Under the pieces are notes generated by a model. The model did not search any database. It was not told where the DNA came from and saw only the letters and a list, made by a program, of their open reading frames with translations. This document shows, piece by piece, positions 22,444 to 34,800 of a stretch of 64,000 nucleotides of DNA (within the stretch, counting starts at the first letter, position 1; each line of letters starts with the position of its first letter). The stretch comes from Corinectria fuckeliana (taxonomy: Eukaryota > Ascomycota > Sordariomycetes > Hypocreales > Nectriaceae). Position numbers and translations under genes: made by a program. The stretch lies in the NCBI GenBank assembly GCA_019137255.1, contig WPDH01000152.1:62001-126000 (forward strand), given 5' to 3'.

Positions 22444-25400
22444 TCAGTCTTCGAGGATTGGCTTGCACGAATACGTTCTGAGAACAGGCCGCTTCTTTGC
22501 TACCACTGGACATGGCTTGTGTTCTTCCAACGCTTCCTCGGTCTGAGATGACCCACTTTCTGTTTTCACCTTTCTGGCGACTGGGCCCTCGACTTGTTCA
22601 GTTGCGGCTAATGATCGCTTCCTCTCCACGACGCCTGCTTGGTCTTGAACAGGCTTGTTGTTTCTCTCGAAGTCGTCTACTGTCGGCAGTGTCCAGCCAT
22701 TTTGCCTCGGCTTTACCTTAACAAGCGCAGATCGAATTTGGTCAACAATCTTTGTAGTAGCTTCACTGACCTTTCCTATAACTGGCCTACTGTATTGGCT
22801 TTGATTCGGTGGATTTCTAGTGACTAGAGCCTCTTGCGTCGTATCTTGCGATGAAGATGTCGATGGCCTTAGGATTGATCGTGGTATGACTGCTTCTCGT
22901 CGACGGAGCTGCTCTTGCTCAATAGATGGTGGCGGGGCAGGTGCGTTAGTGTCTCTCCCCGGACTGTTGACGACTACTTTGCGGCTCATACTTTCATCCT
23001 GGGAAGAAGTACCTGTGGAATGTTCCCGCAAGATAGCCGAACCTCGAGAATTCGTGATCGTCAACTGGGACTTGGATGCGACAACGAGTCCCCCCCTCGT
23101 TTCCACGTTTTCCGCCTGGGAATCTTGTCGCTGCTCTTCGACACCAATATCTGGCTCCTCCGACTTTGCTTTAACGCCGAGCTGCTGGTTGACCCAGGAG
23201 CGCTCTTTTATCAGGTAGCTGGCGGTAGAGTCCAAGATCTGGTTGATCTGAGCCATGTTTTGGAACTTTGCTTCTAGACTCTGCACTTTGGGCACTCGCT
23301 CACTCATGCCCTTCAGTTGTTCTCTCATCACGCCAATGGCCTTGATGTCCTGCTGCCACCTCTCGTGGAGATATTTGCTTGTCTTTGCTTCATGACCCAA
23401 CTGCGCAAGCTTTTTTCGGAGTTCCATAACGGTTTTCTGCTCCTCATACAATTCATCGCGGAGCGCTCCGGAGTCAGCATCGTCTGGTGACGATACTCTC
23501 AAGCTTCTTTTGACTTCCTCGATATGAGTCTCCAGTGCAGTACGGATGCTCTCTGACTGAGAAAGTTCTCGTTCAGATCTGGCGCTTTCCTCTTTGAATC
23601 CACTCTCAAGAGTGTGTCGAATTGTGTTGATGGTCTCTTGTAATTGCTTCTTGGCCTCATCGTCGCTCTGCAGGATGAGTTCCTTCATCGCGTCGATCTT
23701 GGTCCTGTAATCCTCGACTAATAATTGTAAGTTCTGCTCTGAAACATTGATAATAGATTCCCGATCTTTGAGCTGCTTGGTGATTTGATCCCGGAGAGAG
23801 GTTTCGAAGTCTTCTCGCAGAGTAGCCTCACTCTCAGTCCAATCAACGAAGTGACGCTCCGTCAACTCAGATGTCTTCTCGGCGTTGACTGTCTGAGTAT
23901 CAATTTGAACGAGAAGTTCAAGGATCTCTTGACTAGTGATTTCATCACTCTCTTCGTATTGAGACCGTCTCTCGTTTCCGTGCACCACGCCCCTCTCAAT
24001 CTGCTCGAGCCGGGCTAAGATGTTGTCCCTCGACTTTGTGGAGGACTCTCCTGCCTGGGTTTGCCCGGAGATGACAGTTAGGACGGCAGGTAAGATTCTG
24101 GAAGACATGTTAGCCATGGCTCTCCTCTAAAGGGACATAGCCCTCATACCTGGAAATGACCTTCCGTTCCAGTCGATCAAGCATTGGTTCAATAACCCCA
24201 TAAGTTACTACGCTGTTTGCAGATGACTTCAGATGCTTCAAAATGAGGTCAAGCCTATTCAAAAGTCAGCTCCTGTAGGAAGTTGTCGACGGAAACTCAC
24301 TTTGAAGAAAGCTGACTGGTGGCTTCTGCTTGGTCCTGATCACATGTATCTGACTTGTCACTCTTTTCGAGCAAGGTCTGTACGTGGGACTCAACCCTTG
24401 CAACCGTTTCCTGAACCTTCTCTTGTTCTTCAGCCCTCTGACGTAGCTCAGTTGCTGAATCTCGCTCACGGCTGAGCTCTGCCTCCTGTTGCTTCACCTT
24501 GGTCTCTAATTCTGATACAAGTTGATCCTCTGAGATGCAAATTAGCAGAAATATGCAATCGAGGTGCTAGGATCGGACACGTACTCTTGTGACTCTCTTG
24601 CTCTGTCTGTGTTCGAAGTTCTTCAAGACAGGTTTTCAGCTCTTCACGTTTCTTGCGACCAGCTTCAATAGCTTTATTGATTGCCTCTGAATCCCTGACA
24701 CGGCTGCTCTTCTCTTTCTCAAGCTCTACTTTGGCTTGCTTGTAGAATATCCGGGAACGCGTAAAAAGAGCTTGTTGCTCCTCAATCGCTTCGTTCAACT
24801 TCGCTCGATAGGCGCAGGACATGGCTTTGAGGTCGACTCCATGCTTTTCGGACTCGTCTAGCTGCTCTTTCAAGGATCGAATCTCACAATTCAGTTGCTT
24901 GTTGTCGTCCGCAACTTTGTGTTCTTGGCGTTCTAACTCTCGGCAACGTTCCTGAGCGTTTTTGATCTCATTTTCTTTTTCAGACAAGAGACCAAATGAC
25001 TTATTCAGCTGCTCGCCCTGCTGACTGATTTCTTTTTGAAGTCTTTCAATTTCCCAGGTCGCCTCCTGTCGCTCCTCTTCGGAAATTCGCATGCACTCAT
25101 TCCAGGATTGTGCCACATGGTGCATGACCTCTTTCTTACGTTCAGAACCCACACGGTTTCGGTGTCTTTGGGCACTCCCCCGTTTTTTGGACTTGTTGCT
25201 GGTCCTCGATTGGGATCGCCGGTGGTTGGGCACTTCCCCTTGTTGGCGAGGAGTCCGAACCGGGCGACTAGGCATCCGCTCCTTAATATCACGGGGTCGA
25301 CGATGAGAAGATCTCGGGGTTTGAGCAGCCGGTCTTTCTAAGTCGCCACAAACACCGGAGGACTGGTCGTCTTGGTGAGGTTGACGCAAATGCGGCCCGT

Positions 25401-26264
25401 GTAGCAAGGATAGTTTTAGATCGTCCAGACGGTGTTCTACTCAAAATTGTTAGACAGAATCGCACCATGTCGTGGTTTTGGCAACCTACTATCACGAGGA
25501 ATAGATCCTGGAGCAGACATTTCCAACTCGGTTAAGTCCCTTGGACGACTAGTGGTAGGAAGTCGAGGTACTAGGCCAATATCCTGGGAGGAGGTTGGCT
25601 GGCGACTTGGCCCTGCTAGGACGTCCCTCTCGGCTGACGCTGACTTGCCATCGGAGGAACAGTTGCTTTTGCCATTCTCAAGGGTGGAAGGGCCGCAATA
25701 AGAGTGCGACAGTGGTTGCAAGGAGCCATTGTCATTGCCAGCCTTTCGCGAAATTGGACTCTCGTTGTTGTCGTTGTTCGTCAGAGGGTCTGGGCTACTT
25801 GCAGGTCCTCGGGTCGAACGGTCTTCGGGGGAACCATTCCCGAGCAAGCCTAGCTCTGGAAAATCCAGAGGAGCAGCAACACCAGAGACTCGATATTTGT
25901 TGCTTTGAATGGGTAGGCTCGATGAAATGCCCTGGGGCATAACGGGGACTTGGCGAGAATAGGGAATAGGTGCAGCGGCCTGAGCGAGCTGATTGGGTGG
26001 TCGGGAGAACTGACCAGGACGAGGAGGCTCTTTGGCTGACCAACTGAAACCTTTCGAAAGGATCAACTCAGAGACTTCCTCCTTGTGTACAGAGAACTTC
26101 TTGGAAAGCTGATTGGGAACGGCAGAATAATTAGCTGGGTATGGGTCAGGAATCACCGAAGACAGTCGATCGAAGTCTCTTTCATCAGTGACGTGGTCGA
26201 ATGAAGCCAAACTGCTGGCCCTGGACGAAGAAGTTACAAGCATGGGTTCTCGCAGCGCCGCCAT
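22444..26264 (-). CDS. large coiled-coil protein of unknown function
   Basis: I do not recognise this family. Five exons assemble cleanly: 26264-25490, 25436-24585, 24529-24301, 24254-24150 and 24097-22444. They total 3,615 nt and encode 1,204 aa. Each intron is about 46-57 bp with a CTAAC/CTGAC-like branch site. Residues 1-300 are Ser/Pro/Asn-rich and probably disordered. Residues 300-350 are basic (RRSQSRTSNKSKKRGSAQRH). Long heptad-type coiled coils follow, about 370-650 and 690-900, rich in Glu, Lys and Gln. The tail is polar with NLS-like RKRSLAATEQVEGPVARKVK. The architecture suggests a structural or scaffold protein (spindle pole, chromosome axis or cytoskeleton), but nothing in the sequence decides which. 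There is no motor, kinase or membrane segment. Confidence 0.8.
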
Positions 26265-28141
26265 GTCGGGGTTCTCACTGAGACACAGAGCCTGGTAAGC
26301 GCCAGCACAAGAAAGAAGACTTTGGATTTGCCAAACTGCTCGCGGAGGTGGCCGTCACTGTCAAAAACAGAGATCGTGGCTGGGTGAGGATTGATCACAG
26401 AATTTGTTCTACAAAGGCTGCAGCTGGTGCCTGATTCCTAGACAAAGACCCCGCTCGTGGATATCTGGTCGCAAGTAGCAGGGAAGGCAGCAAGAACGGC
26501 TGCTTCTACTCATTGACGGTATGGTGATCAATTAGGGAAGGCACGAGAGTGACCGGTGCGGGTAGGAAGGTGCTGTCATAGCAACAGACCTACTAGTAAA
26601 GCACTCAGTTTGTCTAAGTAGTAAGTACCAACTTAAGGGAGGCTACAGTACTACTCAAACCTGGGACATTCTGTACCACCTTACCTAAGTAAGGTCTAGG
26701 TTGGTGAACCCTCGAAGGTGCTGTTGTAATCGACTCGTGCGCGGATTTACGCTGCAGGACATTTAGCTGGCCCAATGCCGCTGTGGTGATATCCTACTAC
26801 TGGGGACCACCACCCTTACTGATATTGGTTCCATAAGAAGGCTTAGAATGGAAGTTATGCAGACTAGATATTCGTTGAGCACTTTCGCCCTCTCGAGCCA
26901 CCTGAAATGGCTCCTGTCACAACCGCGACCATCCCATCAGTTCTGTTTAGGCGGGACTTCCGCCTACGAGGCGCCGGGTCGAAAATGAGAAGCAGATTCT
27001 GCGAGGACCATTTTTCCTGAACAAACGAAATCACTGGACTGAACCTCGTCGGCATCGTGAGCGGCCGCTCGTCCAATACTCTCTTGGGCTGGACGTGCGA
27101 CGTTCGGGCCCCGAGCGGTCAACCGCTTGCTCAGTTGTCACACACCAGAGCACATGCCAGATAAAGGAGCAGGTAACATCGTGGCGACAACAGAAGCAGC
27201 GGCTATCGCCAAGTTTCGAGTGTGACTGCAGCAAGAATTGTGCCTCTCCTGAGTATATTGCAGCCCGAATATAGCCCCTTCCGACGATAGGCCATCTTCG
27301 ATATAGCTTCTCCTCCTACCAATACCGTGACGACTGGATGCATCGCGAATCTAAATTTGGGTGCCGGCGCTTCGGGACAAAGATGTGGGATGTGAATAGG
27401 CTTGAAAAGCGGGGACCGATGAAACGCACCTCCAACGCCGTCACCATCACCAGCCATCACGCAGCGTAGCGTTTCCTCTGTTGAAGCGCCACAGGGCCAA
27501 TCCCAGCCCCGAGAACCCTGTACCGCTTGCGATAACCCAACGGTTGTCCCTGCATCCGTCACACAGCGGGCCTCTGCTCGGAACATCGTTGATGGGCTCT
27601 CTGGCGCGTGATGAGCCCCGGTCGCCCAGCTGCAGGGGGTAGTACGGCACGCTCTGAAGGCGTCTCATTCGCTGCGTTCCTGGCGACGGCGTCGGTGCTC
27701 AGCGCTTCGAGGACGACGCTCGCCAATCATCGCGGCGTGCCTCGACAAAGCCGACGATTTTGCGGTTTCCTCCGTTGCACTTGAGCCTGGGCCTTGTGAT
27801 GGTGACCCAATCATGCTTCATCATGCGGGTTGGAACTGACTGCGGCGTGCAGCGTCACTACCGATCCTGGTAGACTGAAGTCACAGTCACCGCTACCAGG
27901 TACCAGTGGGCGACGAGTGTATGGATGGATGTGGGGGATACAAACATGTAAATACAAGCCGTTGTCCTCATGTGGCCGGATTTACGAAAGTCTGTGTCTA
28001 TTACATGGTGGCTCTCTCATCTTCGATTTCCCCGGTTCTGTGAACCGTTTCGTTCAGTCCTCTCATAGGCTTACAGCCTCATCACCAGTCTCAGCTCTCA
28101 CACATCAGCCTCAAGTCAAAGACGCCGTCACAGTATCCATC
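26265..28141. promoter_or_regulatory. divergent intergenic region, coiled-coil gene / membrane protein gene
   Basis: 1.9 kb with no supportable coding region. It has scattered stops in all frames and only short, non-conserved open frames. It is expected to hold two promoters. A TCTCACACATCAGCCTC-type pyrimidine-rich leader precedes the + strand gene. Confidence 0.55.
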
Positions 28142-28650
28142 ATGGCGTCAACAACCAACTCATTCCCTCTGGCCTCAGAGAAGCCATACGGCAGCGACTC
28201 CGCAGACCAGGATGGTAGCGATGCAGGTGCCGCGGGAGACAGCTCGGGCAACTCAGTCTCCATTTCTGAGGGAGGCATGATCGCCATCATTGTCGTCGTT
28301 GTTTTTGTACTGGTCGTTGGTGGTATGTGTGGCTCTTTACTTTACCTACCGCCGTCTTGTCATGAGCTAACCCTCTACCAGTTTCCACGACCATTCTCTT
28401 CTTCCTCGCAAAGAAACGTGAGTGGAAAGTTAAGGAAGCTCTCAGGAAGTCCACCCGCAAAGTTATCAATGCCCTCACCCCCCGGCGCTCGGAATTCCCA
28501 TCCTCGGTCAAGGGCGGCCCACCGTCGTCTCGCAAAGGCCGGACACGGCTGGACGACGTGCCGCCAACTCCACGACTACGCCCCGAGGATCTCGAAAAGG
28601 GACTAGCCCAAGTACAGGCAAAGAGAAAGGATCGGAAATGGGGCAGGTAG
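28142..28650 (+). CDS. small single-pass membrane protein, conserved in filamentous fungi
   Basis: Two exons, 28142-28322 and 28382-28650, total 450 nt and encode 149 aa. The N-terminal half (1-45) is Ser/Gly/Asp-rich and acidic, without a cleavable signal peptide. A hydrophobic segment runs from about residue 45 to 70 (MIAIIVVVVFVLVVGV, then ILFFLA across the splice junction). A strongly basic region follows, KKREWKVKEALRKSTRKVIN, then TPRRSEFPSSVKGG. The tail is Pro-rich, PPTPRLRPEDLEKGLAQVQA. I recall similar proteins with the EGGMIAI, AKKREWK and PPTPRL.PEDLEKG signatures in Pezizomycotina with no assigned function. By charge distribution the basic tail should be cytosolic (type III-like topology). 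It converges on Enp2, with 242 bp between stops. Confidence 0.85.
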
Positions 28651-28892
28651 TGAGATACCTGTTGTTAGCACTCAGCCGAGTCCTGCTCGTGGTGAGGCTG
28701 GATTAGGGTCTTCTTGTGCGTCTTGATCGTAAGGCAAGGGAGTTGGTGGTCTTGAAGCGGACAGGATCCGGGTATCATTATGTATAAGTAATCGCCATGT
28801 ATGCACTTTTCATCTTATTTCCAACGACCGAGCGTATAAAATGCGTCTTTTTACCACCGAAAGAACCCCAAACGCCCACTTTTTTTCGCTCT

Positions 28893-30839
28893 TTACATCC
28901 GTCTGAAGGTGTTGGAGCTGGCGCTTCGGCGGCCTTTGTCCCTCCTCTCCCGAGGAGCCGGGGGGGCCTCCTCTTCTTGCTGCGCTTGCTTCTTCCTCGA
29001 CTCTGGTACGAATGTGACTTGCCGCTCGCCTACGATTTCGCCGCGTGCTTTGTTCAAGCGGCCTGACTTCTGCTGCCTCGATCCCAATGTCGTGTCCCTG
29101 ACTGCGCGACCACCTTTGCTGGCTGATGACACCTTCATCACAACGTCGTCCTCGGTCTTCTTTGGCGGCGCAATCTCGTCCTCGCTCATGCCATCAGCAC
29201 TGGAATCGTCGTCAGAATCCTTGCCCTGGTAACGGGTAGGAGCCTTCGGGTCAACTGCTTGATCCACCATAGTGCTGGGGTTGAGCGCTCGGAATTCTCC
29301 AGTGGTTTCGTCGACCGTGTAGGCTGCGTCTTCGAAGAGCTTGCTGAATCGGTCATCGCCGAGAACTCCGGCCTTGGTATTGACCTCCTCCCTGTTCTCC
29401 TGTTTCTTGAGGAGCTTGTCGACCAGCCTCTGGTTGACCTTGACCTTCTTGTTGCCTCTGATTCTGCTCGAGCGCTCCTTTTCAACCTTCTCCTTGATAC
29501 GCTTCGTTCTCTCTTCCTCCCAGACGTAAGGGTTGGCAATCAATCTAGCCTGCTCGTACAGCTTGGATGCCACAAAGTATCCGTGCATGTAGGGCCTGAG
29601 CAGGTTGCTCTTGCCAATAAGATGAGACAAGGTGAGTTGCTTCAGTTCGGGAAGGGTCAAGAACTTGTAGTTGTCGTAGGTTTCGGTGTGGACCTCTTCC
29701 GCCATCTCTTCGACCATGTTATCCAGGAAAGAACACCATTTGGGCGCTGGACCAAGCTGAGGGATGAAAAAGGCGTGCTGCTGCTTTCCTTCGTTGGCCG
29801 TCAGGACCATGCCCGTATCCTTGCACCATGCCACATCGTTGATGTCGACGATGGGCTCCACCGAGGTCCATGGATCTCCGTTGGACTCATCCCAGACCTT
29901 GATGATACGCTTGTCGGCCGACAGGATCTTCTTCTCTTGAGAAGCCGTGGTCATGTGAATGAGCTTTTGAATAGGGAACCCGTATCCTTGATCCTTCTTC
30001 AACAGCGGAACCGGTCGTCGCATGTCGAAAATTTGCATCATGCCCGTGGAGGAGCCAGTGATTAGGGACAGGCCCGAGGGGCTGAAATCGAGTGCCGTAA
30101 CTTCGCCCTCATGACCACCGAGAAGTGCCACTCGGGATTTGGATCGCGGATCCCAGAATTCGACAGTGCCTATTGAGGTTCCGAAAGCGAGCAAGTTGTG
30201 AGTGTTTTCTGCAACGGTGGCGACATTCACGCTGCCAACCCCAATACCACCTTGGAGCCCACCTCCTGTCGTCTCATCATCTCCGCCAACTGAAACCTGA
30301 TAGGACTTCATGAAGCGTCCAAGTTCGAGGTTCAACCGAAAGACTTCACCCTTGCCGTCGCCATCTAGGCCGACTGCAGGAATAAGAGCTTCGGTCGACT
30401 GGCGGTCGTAGATCAAGTCGCGACCATATCTAGGAAGGCGTACTTCGTAATGGCAACCCATGGGAGTGTGGAACTCGAGTCTCCGATCCGTCTGGAGGTG
30501 GAGCGATTTGGAGTAGTCGGAGGAGAGGAGGACGAAGGAGTGGTTGAGAGCGTTGGTGTGGCGGGCGAAGGACAGAGACAACTGAGGGAGGTTGTGGACG
30601 TGGATCTGCGGCTTATAGGTGCCGGTGCTCATAATCCAGTCACCGTCCTCGCTGATACGGATGCAGTTGCTGGCCTCCTCGAATTCGAAGTCCTGGAGGA
30701 GCTCGACTCGGTTCTGGTACTCGGCATCGTCCTTCAAGCTGCGCTTCCGGCGGCGGGCGAGCCAGTCGGGGAGCGGCCGGGCGGAGGATGCACCGGAGAT
30801 TGTGTAGACGGGAACGGTTCCCGGATTGGAGAGCTTCAT
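28893..30839 (-). CDS. ENP2: ribosome-biogenesis WD40 protein Enp2 / NOL10
   Basis: Nucleolar protein needed for early 40S maturation (SSU processome). Single exon, 648 aa, starting at the ATG at 30839 (MKLSNPGTVPVYTISG), the conserved family start. The N-terminal third has RPLPDWLARRRKRSLK and QDFEFEEASNCIRIS. WD-like repeats follow (for example VEFWDPRSKSRVALLGGH, VTALDFSPSGLSLITGSS, MQIFDMRRPVPLLKKDQG). The NUC153-type motif DDRFSKLFEDAAYTVDE sits near residue 485-500. The C-terminus is basic and disordered with Ser/Asp patches, as in nucleolar factors. The frame is open upstream to 31133 with additional in-frame ATGs, but that extension is not family-like. It is divergent from Med13. Confidence 0.95.
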   Translation of the reverse strand: MKLSNPGTVPVYTISGASSARPLPDWLARRRKRSLKDDAEYQNRVELLQDFEFEEASNCIRISEDGDWIMSTGTYKPQIHVHNLPQLSLSFARHTNALNHSFVLLSSDYSKSLHLQTDRRLEFHTPMGCHYEVRLPRYGRDLIYDRQSTEALIPAVGLDGDGKGEVFRLNLELGRFMKSYQVSVGGDDETTGGGLQGGIGVGSVNVATVAENTHNLLAFGTSIGTVEFWDPRSKSRVALLGGHEGEVTALDFSPSGLSLITGSSTGMMQIFDMRRPVPLLKKDQGYGFPIQKLIHMTTASQEKKILSADKRIIKVWDESNGDPWTSVEPIVDINDVAWCKDTGMVLTANEGKQQHAFFIPQLGPAPKWCSFLDNMVEEMAEEVHTETYDNYKFLTLPELKQLTLSHLIGKSNLLRPYMHGYFVASKLYEQARLIANPYVWEEERTKRIKEKVEKERSSRIRGNKKVKVNQRLVDKLLKKQENREEVNTKAGVLGDDRFSKLFEDAAYTVDETTGEFRALNPSTMVDQAVDPKAPTRYQGKDSDDDSSADGMSEDEIAPPKKTEDDVVMKVSSASKGGRAVRDTTLGSRQQKSGRLNKARGEIVGERQVTFVPESRKKQAQQEEEAPPAPRERRDKGRRSASSNTFRRM

Positions 30840-31896
30840 GGTGGCGGAATAGCGAGGCAGGCCGCTTACGAAGACTTGCCTTGGAAGATTTGCGCTGTGG
30901 TGGGAGTTGTCGCAAGGCCTCGTCTGAGCCGGCAGAAAAAAAATCAAGGTGAAAGAAAAAGGTAGGCCCCGCCCGGCCTCGGTGGGTTCGGTGGCTCGGT
31001 GAAGGCGACCCCGCTGGAGCATTAGATTGACGGGGCTGACCGAGACCTGTGGAGCCATCACAATCCCAGTTTCGCGGATTGGCTCATGGAATGGAAGCCT
31101 CCAGCTGGGCTCGAAGACACAAACACTAAGCACACCGCCATGCCCACGGAGACCGGCTTAAGTTTCGATACGATACGGAGAAAGAGCACGTACTATGAAC
31201 ACAGACATTCATTATTGCTGTGCAGATCCAGCCTGCCGAGATCTGCTCTCTTCGGAACCTCGAATTTGGAGTGTTTGCCCGCGTCACAGCTGCAACTTCA
31301 GTGCTCGGAGCATTGCCCGGCCCCTAAAACGGCCCCGGCTCCCTTTCATATCCCCTGGAGTCCCCTAAAGTGTACCCCCATGCCCCCCCCGACTATTCCT
31401 AGATGAACCCTGCCTCCTCCGCGCGACGACCTCGACCGAATTTCCGTCTTCCGCGACAACGCCGCCCCAACCAACAGTTGTTCATCACTGCATTTACTAC
31501 ACGCCGACCAGCGTTGCACCGTCGCGCCGTCGCACCGTCGCAGACACAGGTGCCCCTATTCCATCCGAACCCTATCGAACCTATCCCCCTTTCGCGACCG
31601 ATCGACTGCCAGCTGTAGCCTCTCCGTGGTGTCATCCCCGAGCTACTCGGCTCAGCACTCCGGCTCGTGGAGATGGAGTCCGGCAAGTCGGCGACTCTCA
31701 CGACAGCACCGCTTCCAACAATACCGAGGGGGCCGCTACCTTGACCTAGAGCTACAGGCTCTCCAGGAGATACAATTCGAGCGCCGAGGTGACGAGAATA
31801 TCAAGGTTAAAGGCTTGCGACTGGCCGTGGTACCTCGCAGTACCTCGAGCTGCATTCTACGGCTACGACTTCTAGGCCAGAGAATAGGTTGCCGAA
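30840..31896. promoter_or_regulatory. divergent promoter region ENP2 / MED13
   Basis: 1.06 kb between outward-facing genes. A pyrimidine/C-rich segment (31370-31390) and CG/CCG-rich DNA near 31400-31620 produce short spurious frames. No gene is supported. Both promoters are expected here. Confidence 0.55.
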
Positions 31897-34800
31897 ATGG
31901 AGACCGGCGAATACGAAACTAATACTCTCTTGGTTGTTCGTAATCCTTTCCTGCTTATAAGCACTGTGCTGTAACTAACCAGTGCGCTTGTGCAGAATAA
32001 TGTCGCGTCCATCGCCTTCCGAGTTTATGAGCCGACCTCGGACCAGTCGCAGAGCTTCCACTTGGCCGCTCTTGAGATTGAAGGTGCTTTGCGAGATCAG
32101 GGACACATCGTATCCTACGATGCAAACCGACGAGGGATATGGGCCTTCCAAATAAACAGCAAAGATGAAGCGAACGATACCGTCAACCGCCTCCCCGACG
32201 CTACCCTCGAGGCTTGCGGACACAATCTGGCGATGGGAGAGGAGGGGACCTTCGATCCTACTACCCTGCAGAAGAGCCGCAGTACAGGAAATGGAACCCT
32301 AAATACCCCGAAAAGTTCGACCTCGGCCGGCCCCGTCATGGAATCGTCTCAGCGCAGCTTCACGTCGCCTTCGCAGACATCTCTGGCGACGTCACAGGAT
32401 GGAGATGCTCGGGCGGCAACTTCATCGACCAATGACCCAAAGATGGGGCAGGCAGCCCTCAAGACCATTTATGAACACTTCATTGCCGCAGTACTCTCAG
32501 TAGTATCATTCGCGTTCTGTAGCGAGGCGATGGCTATTCCCCTTAATTACCGTACGGTATTAATCCCACCAGCATCATCAAGCTACCAGGATCCCGACGA
32601 GTACTCGGCCAAAAACGATCCAATACTTGGTACGTTCAGGACTTATTTGACAACCACTGGAGCACTTATCATAAGTCTGTACTTTTCCCACTGCAAGAGT
32701 CTTTCATCCTTGGAGGATGTGGTGGCTGCAAATCTGATGCCCCCGAACCGTCCTATTCTTGCAGCACCTTTTGGGGTTTTCGCAGCTAAGCAAGGCTCTT
32801 CAAATGGAGAAAACGTTACAGCACCTGACACTGGTTTGGCCCAAACGCCCAACACTCAAGCATTGAGCTTCAGGGGCATTCCGGATTCGCAAGATTCAGT
32901 CTGGAAACAGAAATGTCTCAAGGCTCTCCAGCTCACTGGACTCGACTCTTCCTCATATAGAACTCTATCCTGGGTTAATCTTATGGTGTCGAGACGCTCT
33001 CCTCAAGACGCGGACAATGAAGTAAAGCGATCACAAGCCACCGTTCCGTGGCCGGGTTCTCTTTGCTTCAGAAAAAGGCCAGTCGAGATCTCGACCACTT
33101 GCCGGGTAGGGGACAACATGCTAAGTGGCCACGAGGAATGCCACGATCCTCTGGGAAATGCTCGTGGCTGGTTCAATGCTGCTCCAGAAAGGGACGAGAA
33201 ACTTGCAAAACGAAGAGCTGAGAGGGTCCCCGCTATTCCCAAAGACATGAACGGCAATGAGCTCCAAGCCCAGAAACCCAATGGACAGTCGCCTCTAGCC
33301 CTCCAGCGGTCAGGCGCGGTCGCGGCTGGTGTTATGTATCCAACCCCCCCCGATGCCATCCAACAACATCTGGGTGTGACACCTTCCCTCGATGGTACTA
33401 TTTCGAGTCCTGGCAATCCGCCGCCAACCGCTGCGATTGCCGATATAGACACCGTCATGCCCACGGCTAATCCAACAGGCGACGGATTCAATGACGGGTG
33501 GGATGTTACGACTGAGCCGAAACGAGATCGAAGCGATGACAACATGCTCGGCGACAACGATAATATGTTTGGCGAAATGGGTGGAGACATGTATGATGAC
33601 CATGATATCACCGAGGACGATTTCAATTTTTTCGATCAGCCCGGCAATGCTGACTTGGACCTCGAAATGGGAGACCTTGAAACCGATCTCCCACCTCCGC
33701 CTTTACAGACAGCACTTTTGGTCTCCCATATTGACTCAGAACCGCCAAAGGTTGACGAAGAGCTTACGCGAAGGTCGAAACCCGAAGTCGACGATGCCAT
33801 TTTTGCTAAGCCCGAGTTGAAGCATGCTCGAAGTTCTCTAAACGATGAGCTCGGTCAGCGCAGTAGAACTGAGAGGTCAGGCTCCGCCAAGAGAGAATCA
33901 AGTCCTTTTGACCGGGACACAGTCTTCAAGCGGGTTCGAGCTTCTTTGATGGGTTCGAAAGACGATCAAAACGTCCCCTCGCTAGGTCCTCGGAGGAGCA
34001 GCATCTTCCAGAAAGTTGACTTTGACCCCAAGCTACCTATGATTAACAAGAAGTATGAGCAAGGTGGAACTTATGATTTTACGACGGACCGCGGTACAAG
34101 CAAGTTGAAGCGCGACCCTGGAATCCCCCCAGAACAGGAATATCTGGAACGACATGGAAAAGTCAACCAGAAGCTGAAGGAGGTACCCCTTTCTCGTGGT
34201 TCTCTGATGAAAACTTTTGCTGGTATCGAACCGCCGACGTCACACCCCAGTCCAACACGGCTTGACAGTAGCGCCTTGGGTCTTGATGACAGTGACGATG
34301 AATCGGATGGTGACGACTCAAGCTCAATATCAGGGGTTGCAGTTTCGCCAATCAAGTCCAGCGTCAAACGAGTCATTCTTGACGATGATGCAATTTCCCA
34401 GACCACGTCCCTGAAAGAGGTGGATACGCCCGATGAGTGTACTGAGGAGCAGCTTGCGATAGAGCTCCCAAGGTTGTCCAAGCCAGAGCCTCCCGAGATC
34501 TCACTTTATCGATTCTTCTCAGACCCTGAGCCTCTTACCTTGGACCTGGGACTCCAAGATGAGGACCTTATTCAGATTGCGCAACTCGTCACAGAACAGG
34601 CTGCTACTGGTTCGCTTGAGATCGGAATCGACCAACAAAGCGAATCGAAGGCATCCTTAGGAACGATCAAAGGTCATGAGCTCACTATTGCTCGCAACTC
34701 GCTTCAGATTCTGCAAAACATCATCCCTTCCGCCCTAGGAGGAGCAATGCCAATCCGATTAAGGGGGTATCTGGACGTTCCGGACGTCCCACTTTTGGGA

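Noticed and set aside
22292..22513. Extension of the coiled-coil gene past its stop through the downstream frame
   Set aside because: The main frame ends with TGA at 22444-22446 after a plausible C-terminus. The downstream frame is short and unrelated.
29259..30065. 268-codon + strand frame antisense to ENP2
   Set aside because: It is a shadow of a clearly conserved WD40 protein.
30840..31133. N-terminal extension of ENP2 using upstream in-frame ATGs
   Set aside because: The conserved family start is MKLSNPGTVPVY at 30839. The extension has hydrophobic and 5'-leader-like sequence and no similarity to Enp2.
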